Source: Pictodentalium vernedei
Lineage: Eukaryota; Mollusca; Scaphopoda; Dentaliida; Dentaliidae
NCBI GenBank assembly: GCA_031216915.1
Contig: CM062288.1
Location: forward strand, 176,431,919 to 176,495,918
Direction: 5' to 3'
Length of the DNA: 64,000 nucleotides
The translations under genes were made by a program, and so were the position numbers. Below the pieces are notes generated by a model, which saw only the letters and a list, made by a program, of their open reading frames with translations, was not told where the DNA came from and searched no databases. The number at the start of each line of letters is the position of its first letter. Within the stretch, counting starts at the first letter, position 1. This document shows, piece by piece, positions 11,415-21,917 of the stretch.

Positions 11415-12042
11415 GTACCCTACCTGAGTCGCTACTTTGACGATCTCTAGGGTAACGACCTGATGATTTCTTTTATCCTCTATATGAGCTTCCTATGGAC
11501 ATATTTTGTCCTGAAGCTCCTCCTTTACCCTTCTCTGCCGAACCAGTTTTTCTTGAAACTGATTTCAAAAGCAGAGTTTCAGATGCTTTCTTAGTGACCT
11601 GATCATAGATCAACGAAAGCTTGCCATCAAAGAGAAGGTCACCAGATACCAGAACGACTCAAAGAGGGTTTTTTCACCTTAACATCCACCAGGGATGATG
11701 ACGCTAGGGTTGCATCACGTCTTACTAACTCTAAATTAGCCACTGATAAGGCAGAGTTGTATGTGGAATAAGCTATAGCCCTAAAAAGAATTCTTCTCCA
11801 CTGAGATGTTGTGCTAACGCTCTAGTAAGGTGATCTGCATAAGATAAAGCATCTAGATTCGCTCTATTGGAGAATAACGTTGTATCCACTGTATCCGAGC
11901 AAATAGAAAAAGACGAGGGTAAGGACAAATCTAAGTCCTCAGCCTGTTCGTCCAAACGCAGAGGAACTCTCGATATACCCTGACCTGCCGCTTTAAATTA
12001 TTTCTATTATTGATAAACAGCAGATCTAGAGCAAGTGTAGAT

Positions 12043-13590
12043 AAACAAAAGGCCTCAGGGGACCTGAGGGCATTCACCTGACATGGTAGCCTAAATATCA
12101 ACCTAGAGAACTGATTTCAACAAGTTGCATTTGCTCCTCCTAAGATTCTGACCAGTGGATCTAAAAAAAAAAAGATTTTTAAAGAATATTCCTCACATTG
12201 AACTAAGTTATAATTTGGGCTTCCACAGGGAGCCCATATATGAACCCAGGGACTTGGCTTTAACAAACTTGAATCTCACCCCCCTAAGGATGCTGCACAC
12301 CAAATATCAAAACATTCCGACTGCTGGATCTGAAGAAGAAGATTTTTAAAGAAAATTCCTCATTTTGAACTAAGTTATAATTCGGGCTACCACAGTGAGC
12401 CCAAATATGAACCCAGGGACTTCACTTGAACAAACTTGAATCTTATCCCCCTAAGCATGGTGCATACCCAATATCAAAAGATGCTGCCTGCTGGATCTTG
12501 AGAAGAAGATTTTCAGAGAAATTTGCCTGAAATGCACTACGTTCAAATTTGGGCTCCTATACTGAGCCCAAATATAAACCCAGGGGCCGATTTGAACAAC
12601 CTTGAAGCAGATCCACCCCACAATGTTGCATATCAAATATCAAAAGATTCTGCCTTCTGGATCTGGAGAAGAAGATTTTTTAAGAAATTTGTCTGAAATG
12701 CACTAAGTTCGAAATCGGACTCCTATACTGAGCCCAAATATGAACCCAGAGGGCCGATTTGAACAAACTTGAATCAGATCCACCCTACAATGTTGCATAC
12801 CAAATATCAAAAGATTCTGCCTCCTGGATCTGGAGAAGAAGATTTTTTAATGTTTTTCCCATTGCCTACAGTGTTAAAAAGTGCTGACTCAGCACTTTTT
12901 CAAAGTCCTGAAAAAAGTACCTTGTGATCAAATCGATAGGGATTTTTTTAACCATTCTATTCTATTGGCTAAAAGTCAGCTTTATACAAAATAAGAATTC
13001 TCTGTGCCATGTAGTTTTGGAGATATGGCAGTTTTAAGGTTTTTCCTATTTTTAGCTCCCGAGGTTCCCATGGGGCAATAAGAAAATTTTTGTTTGCATC
13101 AATCGACTACTTATGCCCCATTATCATATCATATCAAATTTGGTTCAAATCGACCTCACGGTTCTGAAAATAGAAATTTTAGGCGTGGCCAAAATTTTTG
13201 CCCCTTCCATAACGAAGGCAAATAATGCCCGACAAACTTCTCTTGAACAAACTTGATTCCAAACCTCAAAAGGACTCTGTATACCACATATCAAGTCTCT
13301 GCTACTGGAGGTTCATTAGAAGAAGATTTTCAAAAAATTTGGCCATTTTTTCCCCACCCTTCTACTCAATATGAGCCGAAACCTAATTTGCATAAAAATC
13401 AAAATGCCCCTATATAACCACTACTTACATGAAATTTAATTAAAATGTGGCCAGTGGTTTAGGAGAAAGAGGCTCAAACACCACCTTCACGCAGGACCAT
13501 GGATGACGGACGGACAGATGGACGGACGGATGGACAACGGACGAAAAGTGATCAGAAAAGCTCACCCTGACTTTCGGTCAGGTGAGCTAA
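12043..13590 (+). mobile_element. Helitron-like element with 167-bp internal repeats (type G1)
   Basis: The 5' end is AAACAAAAGGCCTCAGGG, a short GGCC hairpin. The 3' end is a (GGAC/GGAT) tract at about 13505-13540 and the hairpin CTCACC..GGTGAG followed by CTAAAA. Between them lie about 4.5 tandem units of 167 bp (12090-12860) and a single-copy part. A related element with six units is at 47881-49832. It lies in copy B gag. Copy D (about 36770-36870) shows a matching uninterrupted site, and no target duplication is visible. Internal tandem repeats, a terminal hairpin and no TSD fit non-autonomous Helitron-like elements (HINE, DINE-1, pearl). No transposase is present. Confidence 0.7.
12090..12860 (+). 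repeat. 167-bp tandem repeat array
   Basis: The anchor GAACCCAGG recurs at 12242, 12409, about 12576 and 12742, giving spacings of 166-167 bp. Each unit also contains CTGGATCTG.AGAAGAAGAT and TGAGCCCAAATAT. Drift between units is roughly 10-20 percent by eye. The array is not coding. Confidence 0.8.
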
Positions 13591-14936
13591 AAACTGCTTC
13601 TCCTCTGCCCCGAGGATAGATTGAGTATAGCGTCATTTATCAGTTCAAAAGTCTGAGACACATTACTGGACTGAACCGGGTAAACTGGTGTATCCTTAAC
13701 CCGGACGAAAAAATCGGAGTCCAATGATGGTAGCAGTTTTTTATTCTTTGTCACAGCATTGTGATTTGGAGGAACAACATCTGGAAGGTATTGCTGAATA
13801 AAATTCATTGCTACCTTGTGTTGCTCCAAAAGGGAAAATTCTAATTCACTCAATTCCCTTTCAACATCTGACTGGACCAGATTTGAGTCTCGGTCATCCC
13901 TATCTGAACGTGCAGAGGAATGTACCGACCCAGCTTCATCCGACAGTTCAACATCGGTAACTGTCGTAGGATGTACTGTAGTTTGCTGGGATGCTGTAAC
14001 AAGTCCATACTCGAGGCCTTTGGAGCAGCGGTTCTTTGTAGCTTAGCTGCTGGATGCTCCTAGGACGGCATATCTGACATACTCCTCTTATGCGGACATC
14101 CCAAATCATGAGGCCTTGTTTCCTTGGCTATTGGATGGCGTGACTTTCTCGAATCCTTCGACAGCGATGCAGGCTGTATCTCCGTAGTCACATAGCTAAG
14201 GTGTGGTCGTGTGTGCTTTGAAGAACTGGAAGCCGATAGACTAGCCGACCCCGGCAGCCTATTTGACGGAGCGTCCCAGACAGGAGGCATGGGCGTATGC
14301 TCCGAATGACGATCGCTCTGAACAACAACCTCTGGCCCCAGATGTTGTTGTAAGAGAGAGGGGCCTCTCTCGCTCACGCTCTGGGAGGACCTGGTCGAGC
14401 CGACCGCAGGACTAACTGGCTTCCTCTGTTCTGTCATCGCAGGGTGAGCATGTTCCGATAGTATAGTGCTCGCAACACCCTTTTTTCCTTTCCTCGACCG
14501 CTACAGACTTACCCAGTATCATAACACCCATATTCTGGGTGAAAGAAGCACTGGTCGAGCTAGCTGGCGACAAGGATGTAAATCGCATGATCAGTGATCT
14601 TGGCATTTGTCTAATTTCCTTGAGCACTTTGGCCGCTAGCTCTGTGTTAGATTGCGCCAACGGTAGCACACTTCCTGACGGTATCACCGATACATCACCA
14701 TGTTCTTGTTCTTCTGAAAAAGAAACTGACATACTAGAGTGATCTTGTGGTGAGAGGGCAGGCATGGATCTCTCACCACTAACAACATATCGTGACACAC
14801 TTCTCCAACGTTTGTCATCCCAATTGGCACAAACAGAACAAGTGTTAGTGCGAGAACACCGACTACAGCAATCACAATAAACATGAGAGTCGGAGGAAGG
14901 TTTCCTCGACTTCCACTTTGAGCAATATTCTTTCAT

Positions 14937-15790
14937 TATGCCAAAAATTACAAGTCCATAGTTCTCGCATTAACCCTCACCATAATATGACAAAGATACA
15001 TAATAACACAATCCAATACAAAAATTTCAAAAAATAATTCATAAAAAAACCTTTTTGAGAATTTTTTATATGAGCCCAAGTTCCCAAAGGGAATGATGAG
15101 CCCAATTGGATCCCAAAAAAGCCTAAGTGTGGACAAAATTTTTTACATGATTCTAAAAAATTAATCCTACACTTCCGGAGTATATAATGTATCTGATTAA
15201 AGACTTAACAACATAATGACTAGGAAATTACTTACAGAAAGTAACCGTTGTCAATGTAAACAATATGCTATAAAAATCGGAAACAAGACTCCAGGCACTG
15301 AACAACACGGCCCGAAGTCAGTAACAGATTTGTTAAACTATCCAATGTAAGACAGAATCTTCATCAAAAGAAACTGCGATACATCAGATGGTAGATGCAA
15401 GACCAAAAACGCCTGAACACCCAAAGGGTGAGGACGTAACCATGGGGATATACAGAATAACATTCTGTAACCAAGTTAAACTCCCATGAAATTTTAAACA
15501 AAAAAATTTCAAAAAAAAGGTCCAAAAAGTATGGGAGCTTAACAGGGGAGTATCAAGGAAGGAGAGGGAGGAAACACTTAACAAACAGTGGCAATTTCAT
15601 AGCAAGAATGATAACATCAGGCACATGTAATAATTTACAATAAAAATTATAAGTTACAGCCCTGAACACCTCCAACCACTGTTTTTCCTCTCATCCTCTT
15701 AATTCATCCTTTGATCCACCAAAATCACCATTACTTTGTGCCTGGCATCATAAAAACAGAGATTTTCAAGCACAGAAGTCAGTTAGCTGT
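14937..15790 (-). other. Copy B 5' untranslated region
   Basis: This region is collinear with the corresponding region of copies C and E, with the blocks ACAAGACTCCAGGCACTG and GGTGAGGACGTAACCATGGG. It contains no conserved reading frame and lies between gag and the right terminal repeat. Confidence 0.6.
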
Positions 15791-15799
15791 TACTGACAG

Positions 15800-15974
15800 A
15801 AGGTCCAAATAAAGAATGAGGCTTTGCACCAATTTTGGTACTTCCTTGACACTGCGCATGTGCAGTAGACAAGAGTATGGAGGACCATATAGGACATTAG
15901 CTTTTTGGTTTTGGATGCAAATTTGGGGGCTTTGGGGGGCAAAATTTGTGTTTGGCCCTGAATATTTAAGAGTT
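15800..15974 (-). repeat. Copy B right inverted terminal repeat, inner part
   Basis: The segment reads as the complement of the left terminal repeat (TTGACACTGCGCATGTGCAG, GGGGGCAAAATTTGTGTTTG) and is cut at AATATTTAAGAGTT. The remainder of the arm (AGCACCAGCTAAGTCTGGGC) continues at 24361 beyond the LINE. Confidence 0.85.
15961..15974. repeat. LINE target-site duplication, left copy
   Basis: AATATTTAAGAGTT is identical to 24347-24360. It is part of the DIRS terminal repeat and occurs once in uninterrupted copies as TTTTAAGAGTT or ATTTAAGAGTT. Confidence 0.88.
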
Positions 15975-16292
15975 TTTTTTTTGTTTTTTTTTTAATAATT
16001 TTTAATTTCAGCAGATATGTACAAAAATCGTTTTTTACAAAGTTTTTCTTTTTGACAAACAATATAACGTATTTTGAATAAATGTACATAAAATAATACA
16101 CAATTTCAGGTTTCTCTGATGAGTTCTGGGTGTTTTGAGGAGATAATACAAGTGTCTGAAAAGAGGGTGATGAACAGTGTGTACTGTCGTGACCAAAAGG
16201 TCTTAAAAAATATAGGGGAAGGATTTGACCTAAGAGGGGATATTAACGAGAACCGTGGGTTTGACTCCCCCCCCCGTCTCATTTAGAGGAAG

Positions 16293-18533
16293 CTATACCA
16301 AGAGGTCTTGTAATTGCATACATCTCTCTTGAATGCACTTTGCCTGTTTTGACAAATATTTATGAACGGACATTAATTCTAACGTACGGTATACCTTTAT
16401 CTGCTCTAGGAAGCTTTTGAAGACTGGTGTACACCCCCTCACCTTGCAAGAATAAATAAATTTTTTGAAAAGTAGTACACACAGATTAGCGGCTGCTGGC
16501 GGTACCTCCTGGTTTGGGAAACCTAGAAGCACATATTGTGGAGTAAGAGGGAAGGACAGAGCACAATTAATTTGCAATTTATCTTGAAGGTTCACGAGTA
16601 TCATATTGGAATGACTGCATTCAAAAAACAGGTGCAAAAGGGTTTCTTTTGTATTGCTGCAAAAGGTACATAGTTCCGTTTCAGACAGTTTACTTTTAAG
16701 CAGTTTGGAGTTGGTATAAATCGATCTGTGCAATATTTTGTATTGGAGGCTTTGAAGGTAGGGGTCATCACTAATAGTAAAAGAATTCTTGTATATCGAC
16801 TCCCAGTCTGTCGGTTGGAGGTCGATACCCAAGGACTCTTCCCACTTTTTCTGGGATTCATAAGGTCTCGAAGCAGCTAACTTTAAAAAGATGGGGTAGA
16901 AAGTTTGGCATGTATTCTTCGACATATTCAATAATTCAACGTATTCCTTTCTTATGGTTGGTATTCTACGTGTCTCTTTTATTGCTTCTTTCCACGACTT
17001 TGGTATTGCATTAATCACTCCTTGGTAAATTGTGAAGGGCGTCTCGAGGTTGTATTTCCTTGAAAAAAGAGGGAAGCTTAAAAAGCCTCCTTGCTCACTT
17101 AAGAGATCGTTGATAAAAAAGATATCCTTTCTACACCATTTTTTAAGGAAGTAGGGTTGGTAATTGATTTGTATTTTTACATTATAAAATAATGGTTCAC
17201 ACAGAATATCTTCAGGAGCTGAGGTAGCATTTGTATCTAGTATGGACCATATGTGTACTAAATTCTTCCAAAAGGTATTTAATTTTTCTCCAACCTTTAG
17301 AAGTCCTTCCTTGTGTAAATACCAAATTTTGTAGGCGCCTTGATCTTCAAAATCGTCTAAAACCAAAGTTTTCCAGGGTGCCAGTGTGCCTGGGTCTAAA
17401 AGCCATTTTATCCAGCTAACTTTTAGAGAGTAGCTGTACGTTTTTATATCCGGGAATTTAAGTCCTCCATATTCTATCAGATTGATTAATGTACAGCGTT
17501 TCACTTTTTCGTTTTTGCCCGACCAAAGGAACTTGTAAAATAGAGTCTGTAGTCTGCATATAATATTTTCATGTGGATCTGGGAGAACTGTCAAGCAGTG
17601 TATTAGCAGTGGGAGAGCAAGGGTTTTAATAACTACCGTTTTGCCAATAAGTGTCAGATTTCTGAATGACCAGTCACTAAGAAGTTTTTCAATTTTTCCC
17701 ATCTGATTAAGGTAGTTATTAACAATGTAATTCTCGCTAAACAAATTATATTCGATTCCTAAAATTTTAAAGGCGTTGTTGTGATTCCATTTAACATTTT
17801 GTTGTGTAGGGGTTTCGTCACCACAACACCGTTTTGCCCCAATCCATATCACCTCGGTTTTATCAAAGTTTACCTTTAATCCAGAAATTTTTGAAAACGA
17901 GTTCACTGTTTCAAGAGCTATGTCTAATGAGTGTCCGTCGTCGCTTAGAAAGAGGGTGGAGTCGTCCGCATATTGGCTAATCAAATATTCAGAGTTGTTT
18001 ATTTTAATACCATTTATGTCCGGGTTATATTTTAGTGCTGCGCTTAGGATTTCCGCACAGAGTATAAACAAGTAAGGGGAAAGTGGATCTCCCTGCCTCA
18101 CACCTCGCCCCAACATTACTTTTTCAGAACAATGCCCGTTATTTAGAATATAACTGTAAATATTGTTATAGAATGTTTGAACCCATCTGATGATCGAAGG
18201 ACCAAAGTTTAGAAAACGTAAGGTTTTCAAAATAAAGGACCACTCCAAGGAATCAAAAGCTTTCTCGAAATCCAGTAATGTTAAAATTCCTGGAATATTT
18301 TGTTCCTCACATTTTTCAAGAAGGTCAAAAATTAATCGGGTTGATTCTCCAATATATCTCCCCTTTACAAAGCCAAGTTGTGTTTCAGATATTAATTGTT
18401 GTAGGACCGTTTTGATGCGATTGGCTATAGCAGCAGAACCGATCTTAAAATCTACGTTTATAAGGGATATTGGTCTCCAGTTTTTCAAAAACATTTTCGG
18501 TTTGTTTTGTTTCGGTATACATGTTATGATACC
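16293..18533 (-). CDS. LINE ORF2, reverse transcriptase and C-terminal zinc knuckle (partial)
   Basis: The open frame 18494-16293 is 733 codons. In that numbering it has NWRPISL at 5-11, DFEKAFD at 75-81, RQGDPLSP at 133-140 and the catalytic YADD at 175-178 (QYADDSTLF), the standard non-LTR RT motifs. Near residues 605-630 is a CTFC...H...C cluster, the CCHC-type knuckle at the C terminus of L1-like ORF2. The Met at 18494 is not the real start: the same frame runs upstream to a TGA at about 18534-18536 (PKQNKPKMFLKNW), joining the linker piece. RT would copy the element RNA at nicked DNA. The catalytic residues are intact here, but ORF2 as a whole is interrupted. Confidence 0.9.
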   Translation of the reverse strand, partial: GIITCIPKQNKPKMFLKNWRPISLINVDFKIGSAAIANRIKTVLQQLISETQLGFVKGRYIGESTRLIFDLLEKCEEQNIPGILTLLDFEKAFDSLEWSFILKTLRFLNFGPSIIRWVQTFYNNIYSYILNNGHCSEKVMLGRGVRQGDPLSPYLFILCAEILSAALKYNPDINGIKINNSEYLISQYADDSTLFLSDDGHSLDIALETVNSFSKISGLKVNFDKTEVIWIGAKRCCGDETPTQQNVKWNHNNAFKILGIEYNLFSENYIVNNYLNQMGKIEKLLSDWSFRNLTLIGKTVVIKTLALPLLIHCLTVLPDPHENIICRLQTLFYKFLWSGKNEKVKRCTLINLIEYGGLKFPDIKTYSYSLKVSWIKWLLDPGTLAPWKTLVLDDFEDQGAYKIWYLHKEGLLKVGEKLNTFWKNLVHIWSILDTNATSAPEDILCEPLFYNVKIQINYQPYFLKKWCRKDIFFINDLLSEQGGFLSFPLFSRKYNLETPFTIYQGVINAIPKSWKEAIKETRRIPTIRKEYVELLNMSKNTCQTFYPIFLKLAASRPYESQKKWEESLGIDLQPTDWESIYKNSFTISDDPYLQSLQYKILHRSIYTNSKLLKSKLSETELCTFCSNTKETLLHLFFECSHSNMILVNLQDKLQINCALSFPLTPQYVLLGFPNQEVPPAAANLCVLLFKKFIYSCKVRGCTPVFKSFLEQIKVYRTLELMSVHKYLSKQAKCIQERCMQLQDLLV

Positions 18534-18536
18534 AGT

Positions 18537-19380
18537 TCATTGGGTAGTTGAAAGTTCTTTTGCAGAATAACCAAAGTTCAAGGAGTTGATTAAATACATA
18601 CTTATGTCACTCCAGAAGAATTTGTAAAATTCGGCTGTGAAGCCATCTGAGCCTGGAGATTTGTTAGTAGTCATTTGTTTTAGGGAGCTTGAGCATTCTG
18701 CCTTAGTGAGTGGGCCTTCGAGGGAATTTTTTTCATCTTCTTCTAAGAAGTTTAGAAATGGGTTTTCAACATTAAAGAATGTGTTTTCGACTTGTTTAAG
18801 TTTGTGAGCAGATGTAATTTGTGAGGCATACAGGTTTTGGTAAAAGGTTTTCTGTTCAGATATTATTTCCTGCAAATCACTTGTTTCTGTACCATCAGAT
18901 TTTATTATTCTGGGAATCATTTTTTCAGTATAATGTCCTTTTTCCAGATTACAGAAGTATTTTGTAGCTTTCTCCCCCTCCACTTTCCATTTAGCTTTGG
19001 ATCGAAGAATTATCCCCTGTACCTTCTTGTCTCTGATTGACTTTAGTTCTGTTTCCAGAGAATCGATTTCTTCGGTAACAGATAAGTCGCCCTTGTCGAG
19101 ATTCTCGTTCAAGATTCTTAGTGTCTGTTCGATTTCAGATTCCCGTTTGTTGGACAGTCGTTTTAAGTTTGCGGAATAAGAGATAGTTTTCCCTCTTATC
19201 ATGAGTTTCAAAGTCTCCCAGAACAGCTGATCGTCGATTGTTAGTCTATTATTATTATTATTATTATTATTTTCGGCTGTGACAGTAGCATTACTGGTAG
19301 TGACAGCTGTTGTACTGTACTGGTCAATTGTTTCTGCTATAGTCCGTTTTACTACATTTATGTATTCTTGGTCATTAAGA
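18537..19380 (-). pseudogene. LINE ORF2, linker between endonuclease and RT (interrupted)
   Basis: The frame 19211-18537 is a Lys/Glu-rich linker with KSKAKWKVEGEKATKYF-like text typical of the pre-RT region of L1 ORF2, followed by KSPGSDGFTAEFYKFFW, the conserved segment before RT. It ends at an in-frame TGA (after STTQ) that separates it from the RT frame, where TGIITCIPK would continue. Upstream, an (ATT)n run at 19246-19272 encodes a poly-Asn stretch. The KFNNSLLNDQEY segment at about 19390-19350 is preceded by TAG in place of an expected Trp codon. Confidence 0.82.
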
Positions 19381-19386
19381 AGGCTG

Positions 19387-20133
19387 TTATTGAACTTCTA
19401 AAAACCTCTCTGGTTGGTTAAAGAAGGATAGGCCGATACTTATAGGGTTATGGTCTGATTTATATCGAATTTGGATGTCTGTCATTTGGAAAAATATGTG
19501 CAAATCACTTGACATAAGAAAGTAGTCCAGTCTAGCCATTTTGCTTCCAGGGCCCCTCCAGGTATAGCGTCTAGATTCGGGATTTTCTATCCTCCATACA
19601 TCATGTAAATCTAATTTTTGCATATACTGTAAAATTTTCTCATTTGCTTTGACATTATTTCTGTGCTTATAGTTTATTGTATCCATGTCATAGTTCTGGG
19701 GAACATTCCAGTCTCCTCCTATTAAAACTGAGGAGTTACCCATTTCTTCTATTTTAGAGAATACGTTTTCATAGAAGCCCGGGTTGTCATCATTTGGTCC
19801 ATATACAACCGATATTGTTAATCTTTGTTCTTGTATAGTTATATCAAGTACAATATAATTACCTCTGGGGTCTACAATCGACTTGTTTATTGAATATCCA
19901 AATGAATTTTTGAACAGAATTGCTGTTCCTCTACTTGAGCTTGAGTAAGAGCAAAAGACCGCTTCATATCCCCACTCGTTTTTCCATATCGGTTCAACCT
20001 CGGGACAAGAATGAGTGTCAACAAGGAGAGTGATATCAAATTTATTTCTGCAATGTTCGAAGATGTCCCGCCGTTTGATAGGATCAGAGGAGAGACCTCG
20101 ACAGCTCACACTGCCAACTGTGATTTTAGCCAT
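19387..20133 (-). CDS. LINE ORF2, APE-type endonuclease domain (partial)
   Basis: This 248-residue frame is an apurinic-endonuclease-like domain of the kind that nicks target DNA for LINE integration. Landmarks are LLVDTHS near residue 36, VVYGPND near 110, IGGDWNVPQNYDMDT near 138, YTWRGPGSKMARLDYFLMS near 190-208 and the catalytic YKSDHNPISI near 223-232. ATG at 20133 (MAKITVGSVSCRG) is a plausible true start of ORF2. The frame ends FLEVQ-stop where KFNNSLL in another frame continues, so a frameshift cuts ORF2 just after the endonuclease. Confidence 0.88.
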   Translation of the reverse strand: MAKITVGSVSCRGLSSDPIKRRDIFEHCRNKFDITLLVDTHSCPEVEPIWKNEWGYEAVFCSYSSSSRGTAILFKNSFGYSINKSIVDPRGNYIVLDITIQEQRLTISVVYGPNDDNPGFYENVFSKIEEMGNSSVLIGGDWNVPQNYDMDTINYKHRNNVKANEKILQYMQKLDLHDVWRIENPESRRYTWRGPGSKMARLDYFLMSSDLHIFFQMTDIQIRYKSDHNPISIGLSFFNQPERFLEVQ

Positions 20134-21164
20134 GTTGAAATTTCAGAAGACTAATCTCGCCATAACACCCATCGGCACATGTTGTACTGAAACAAAAATT
20201 TAACTGAAAACAATAGCAGAATAAATGTACATATCTGAGAAGGTTTGGGTTTTTTGGTAACAATAACAAATTTTCTAACAATAACATGTTTTCCAGGTAT
20301 CGGATTCATCAGCTCGAAAGCTCCCTAATTTCTTTAATGAATAACCAGCATTAATTTGCTTCTAAGAAGTAGTCGAAATAAACAGGTGCCAACACCACAC
20401 AACCTCCATAATTGCACCTCACAGAACTGTATTTTTTGGTTTTGATTTAGCTATGATACTAAACGGGCTAAAAAGAATCATTAGCACTCCCAAAGACCCG
20501 GCAATTTGACGGCTGGCAAATTGCCACATCTTCTAAAAAGCCAATGATTCATTCCAGCCAGTTATATTAATGGATCGGAAAGACAATTTCAGAAAATACA
20601 CCTCAAAACCTCCATAGTATTGGCTCCTGGTTTACATTTGTAATAAAGCATGCATTCTCGGAAACGGATGTGGACTGGCAAGCGTGACAGATTATGAAAA
20701 AGAGTACAATGTATAGTGAGTGAAAAGACGGGATGAGTGACCTGGCAATACGAGCGAATGAACGAACAACTAAGCGAAGCGACGAATAAATGGACGAATG
20801 GGTGAATGGGCGAATGAGCGAACGAACGAATGGATGAATTCGATTGGGGCTAGTCCAGACAATATTTTCAAAGTGCAACCTCGTTGCACGTTGCTGCACG
20901 TTGAAAAAACTGACTGGTCACGATTCTGGGAAAGAAATGAATCCCCCTAGGTTTCAAGGATTAAAACCCCTCACGGATATGTGTTTGAGGGAAACTGCTA
21001 GGAAAGCAGCACACAATCTTATATAATTGCAATGTGAGTGCTTGTTGAAATCATAGGTCCGACAAGTGATCGTTTATCATGTACTTTGATATTCTAGGAT
21101 CAGAGAGCTCCTTCCAGCTGTGGACACATATTCAAATTTGCCAGGGCGGCGTCATATGTTCGAG

Positions 21165-21244
21165 AAAATGAATGAATGAATGAATGAATGAATGAATGAA
21201 TGAATGAATGAATGAATGAATGAATGAATGAATGAATGAATGAA
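21165..21244. repeat. (GAAT)n microsatellite, first array
   Basis: About 20 copies of the tetranucleotide without interruption. It sits within tandem unit 1 of the LINE inter-ORF region. Confidence 0.95.
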
Positions 21245-21822
21245 TCCAATCGACCATAAGATCACTCAGGCATTCCCTCAGTCGGCTCATCGATTAATCA
21301 GTTCAAGCCATCAATACATGGATTACTCAATTATTTCTAATCTTATCGGGGTTTTGAACTTGAAAGCGAACACAAAAGGGTGTATTTTACGAAAGCCCTG
21401 TGAGAGGACAGCGGTCAATACACATATTACGTATGTGAATATGTAAATGAGGTTGTCTTATTCCTTCGAACACTGGTGGTATCTTCCATCCTAGGTCAAT
21501 GGCAGCAGTTATTAGAGTCCATATTTATTCTTTGGGGGTAGACTAACCAATATATTCAGGTTATAATGTAACATGTTCCTCGGCTGGAAAGGAGGCCTCT
21601 CTTTTTCAAAGGGTCAAAGACCCTCACAGGTATGTGGTTGAGAGAAACTGCTAAGAAAGCGGCAATCACTTTTATATAGCAGCAAATGAGTGCTTGGTGA
21701 AATCAGAGGCCTGACAATTAATCGTCCACATGACCCTTGGTATTTAAGGGTCAAAGAGCTCCTTCCAGCTATTGTCACGCATTCAATTTGCCAAGGCGGC
21801 ATCATTTTATGGAACAAGAACG

Positions 21823-21917
21823 TGAATGAATGAATGAATGAATGAATGAATGAATGAATGAATGAATGAATGAATGAATGAATGAATGAATGAATGAATG
21901 AATGAATGAATGAATGA
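21823..21917. repeat. (GAAT)n microsatellite, second array
   Basis: About 24 uninterrupted copies at the position in unit 2 equivalent to the array in unit 1, again followed by a CGACCATAA block. Confidence 0.95.

Larger units (their letters stand above)
11415..14936 (-). pseudogene. Copy B gag-like gene, split by a Helitron-like insertion
   Basis: The start is ATG at 14936 in the MKEYCS context, matching copy E at 62354. Residues 20-45 form a Cys-rich cluster (YCDCCSRCSRTNTCSVCANW) that may bind zinc. Further frames are 14437-14060 and 13853-13587, then the 12043-13590 insertion, then 11955-11773. The protein is Ser-, Arg- and Pro-rich and low in complexity. This matches the position of the gag-like first ORF in DIRS elements. 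Frameshifts and the insertion make it non-functional; the exact original length is unclear. Confidence 0.7.

Noticed and set aside
10564..15790. A separate LTR retrotransposon (Gypsy) as source of the RT and RNase H
   Set aside because: No long terminal direct repeats, integrase or protease are present. Inverted ends, ICR and the tyrosine recombinase in sister copies identify a DIRS element.
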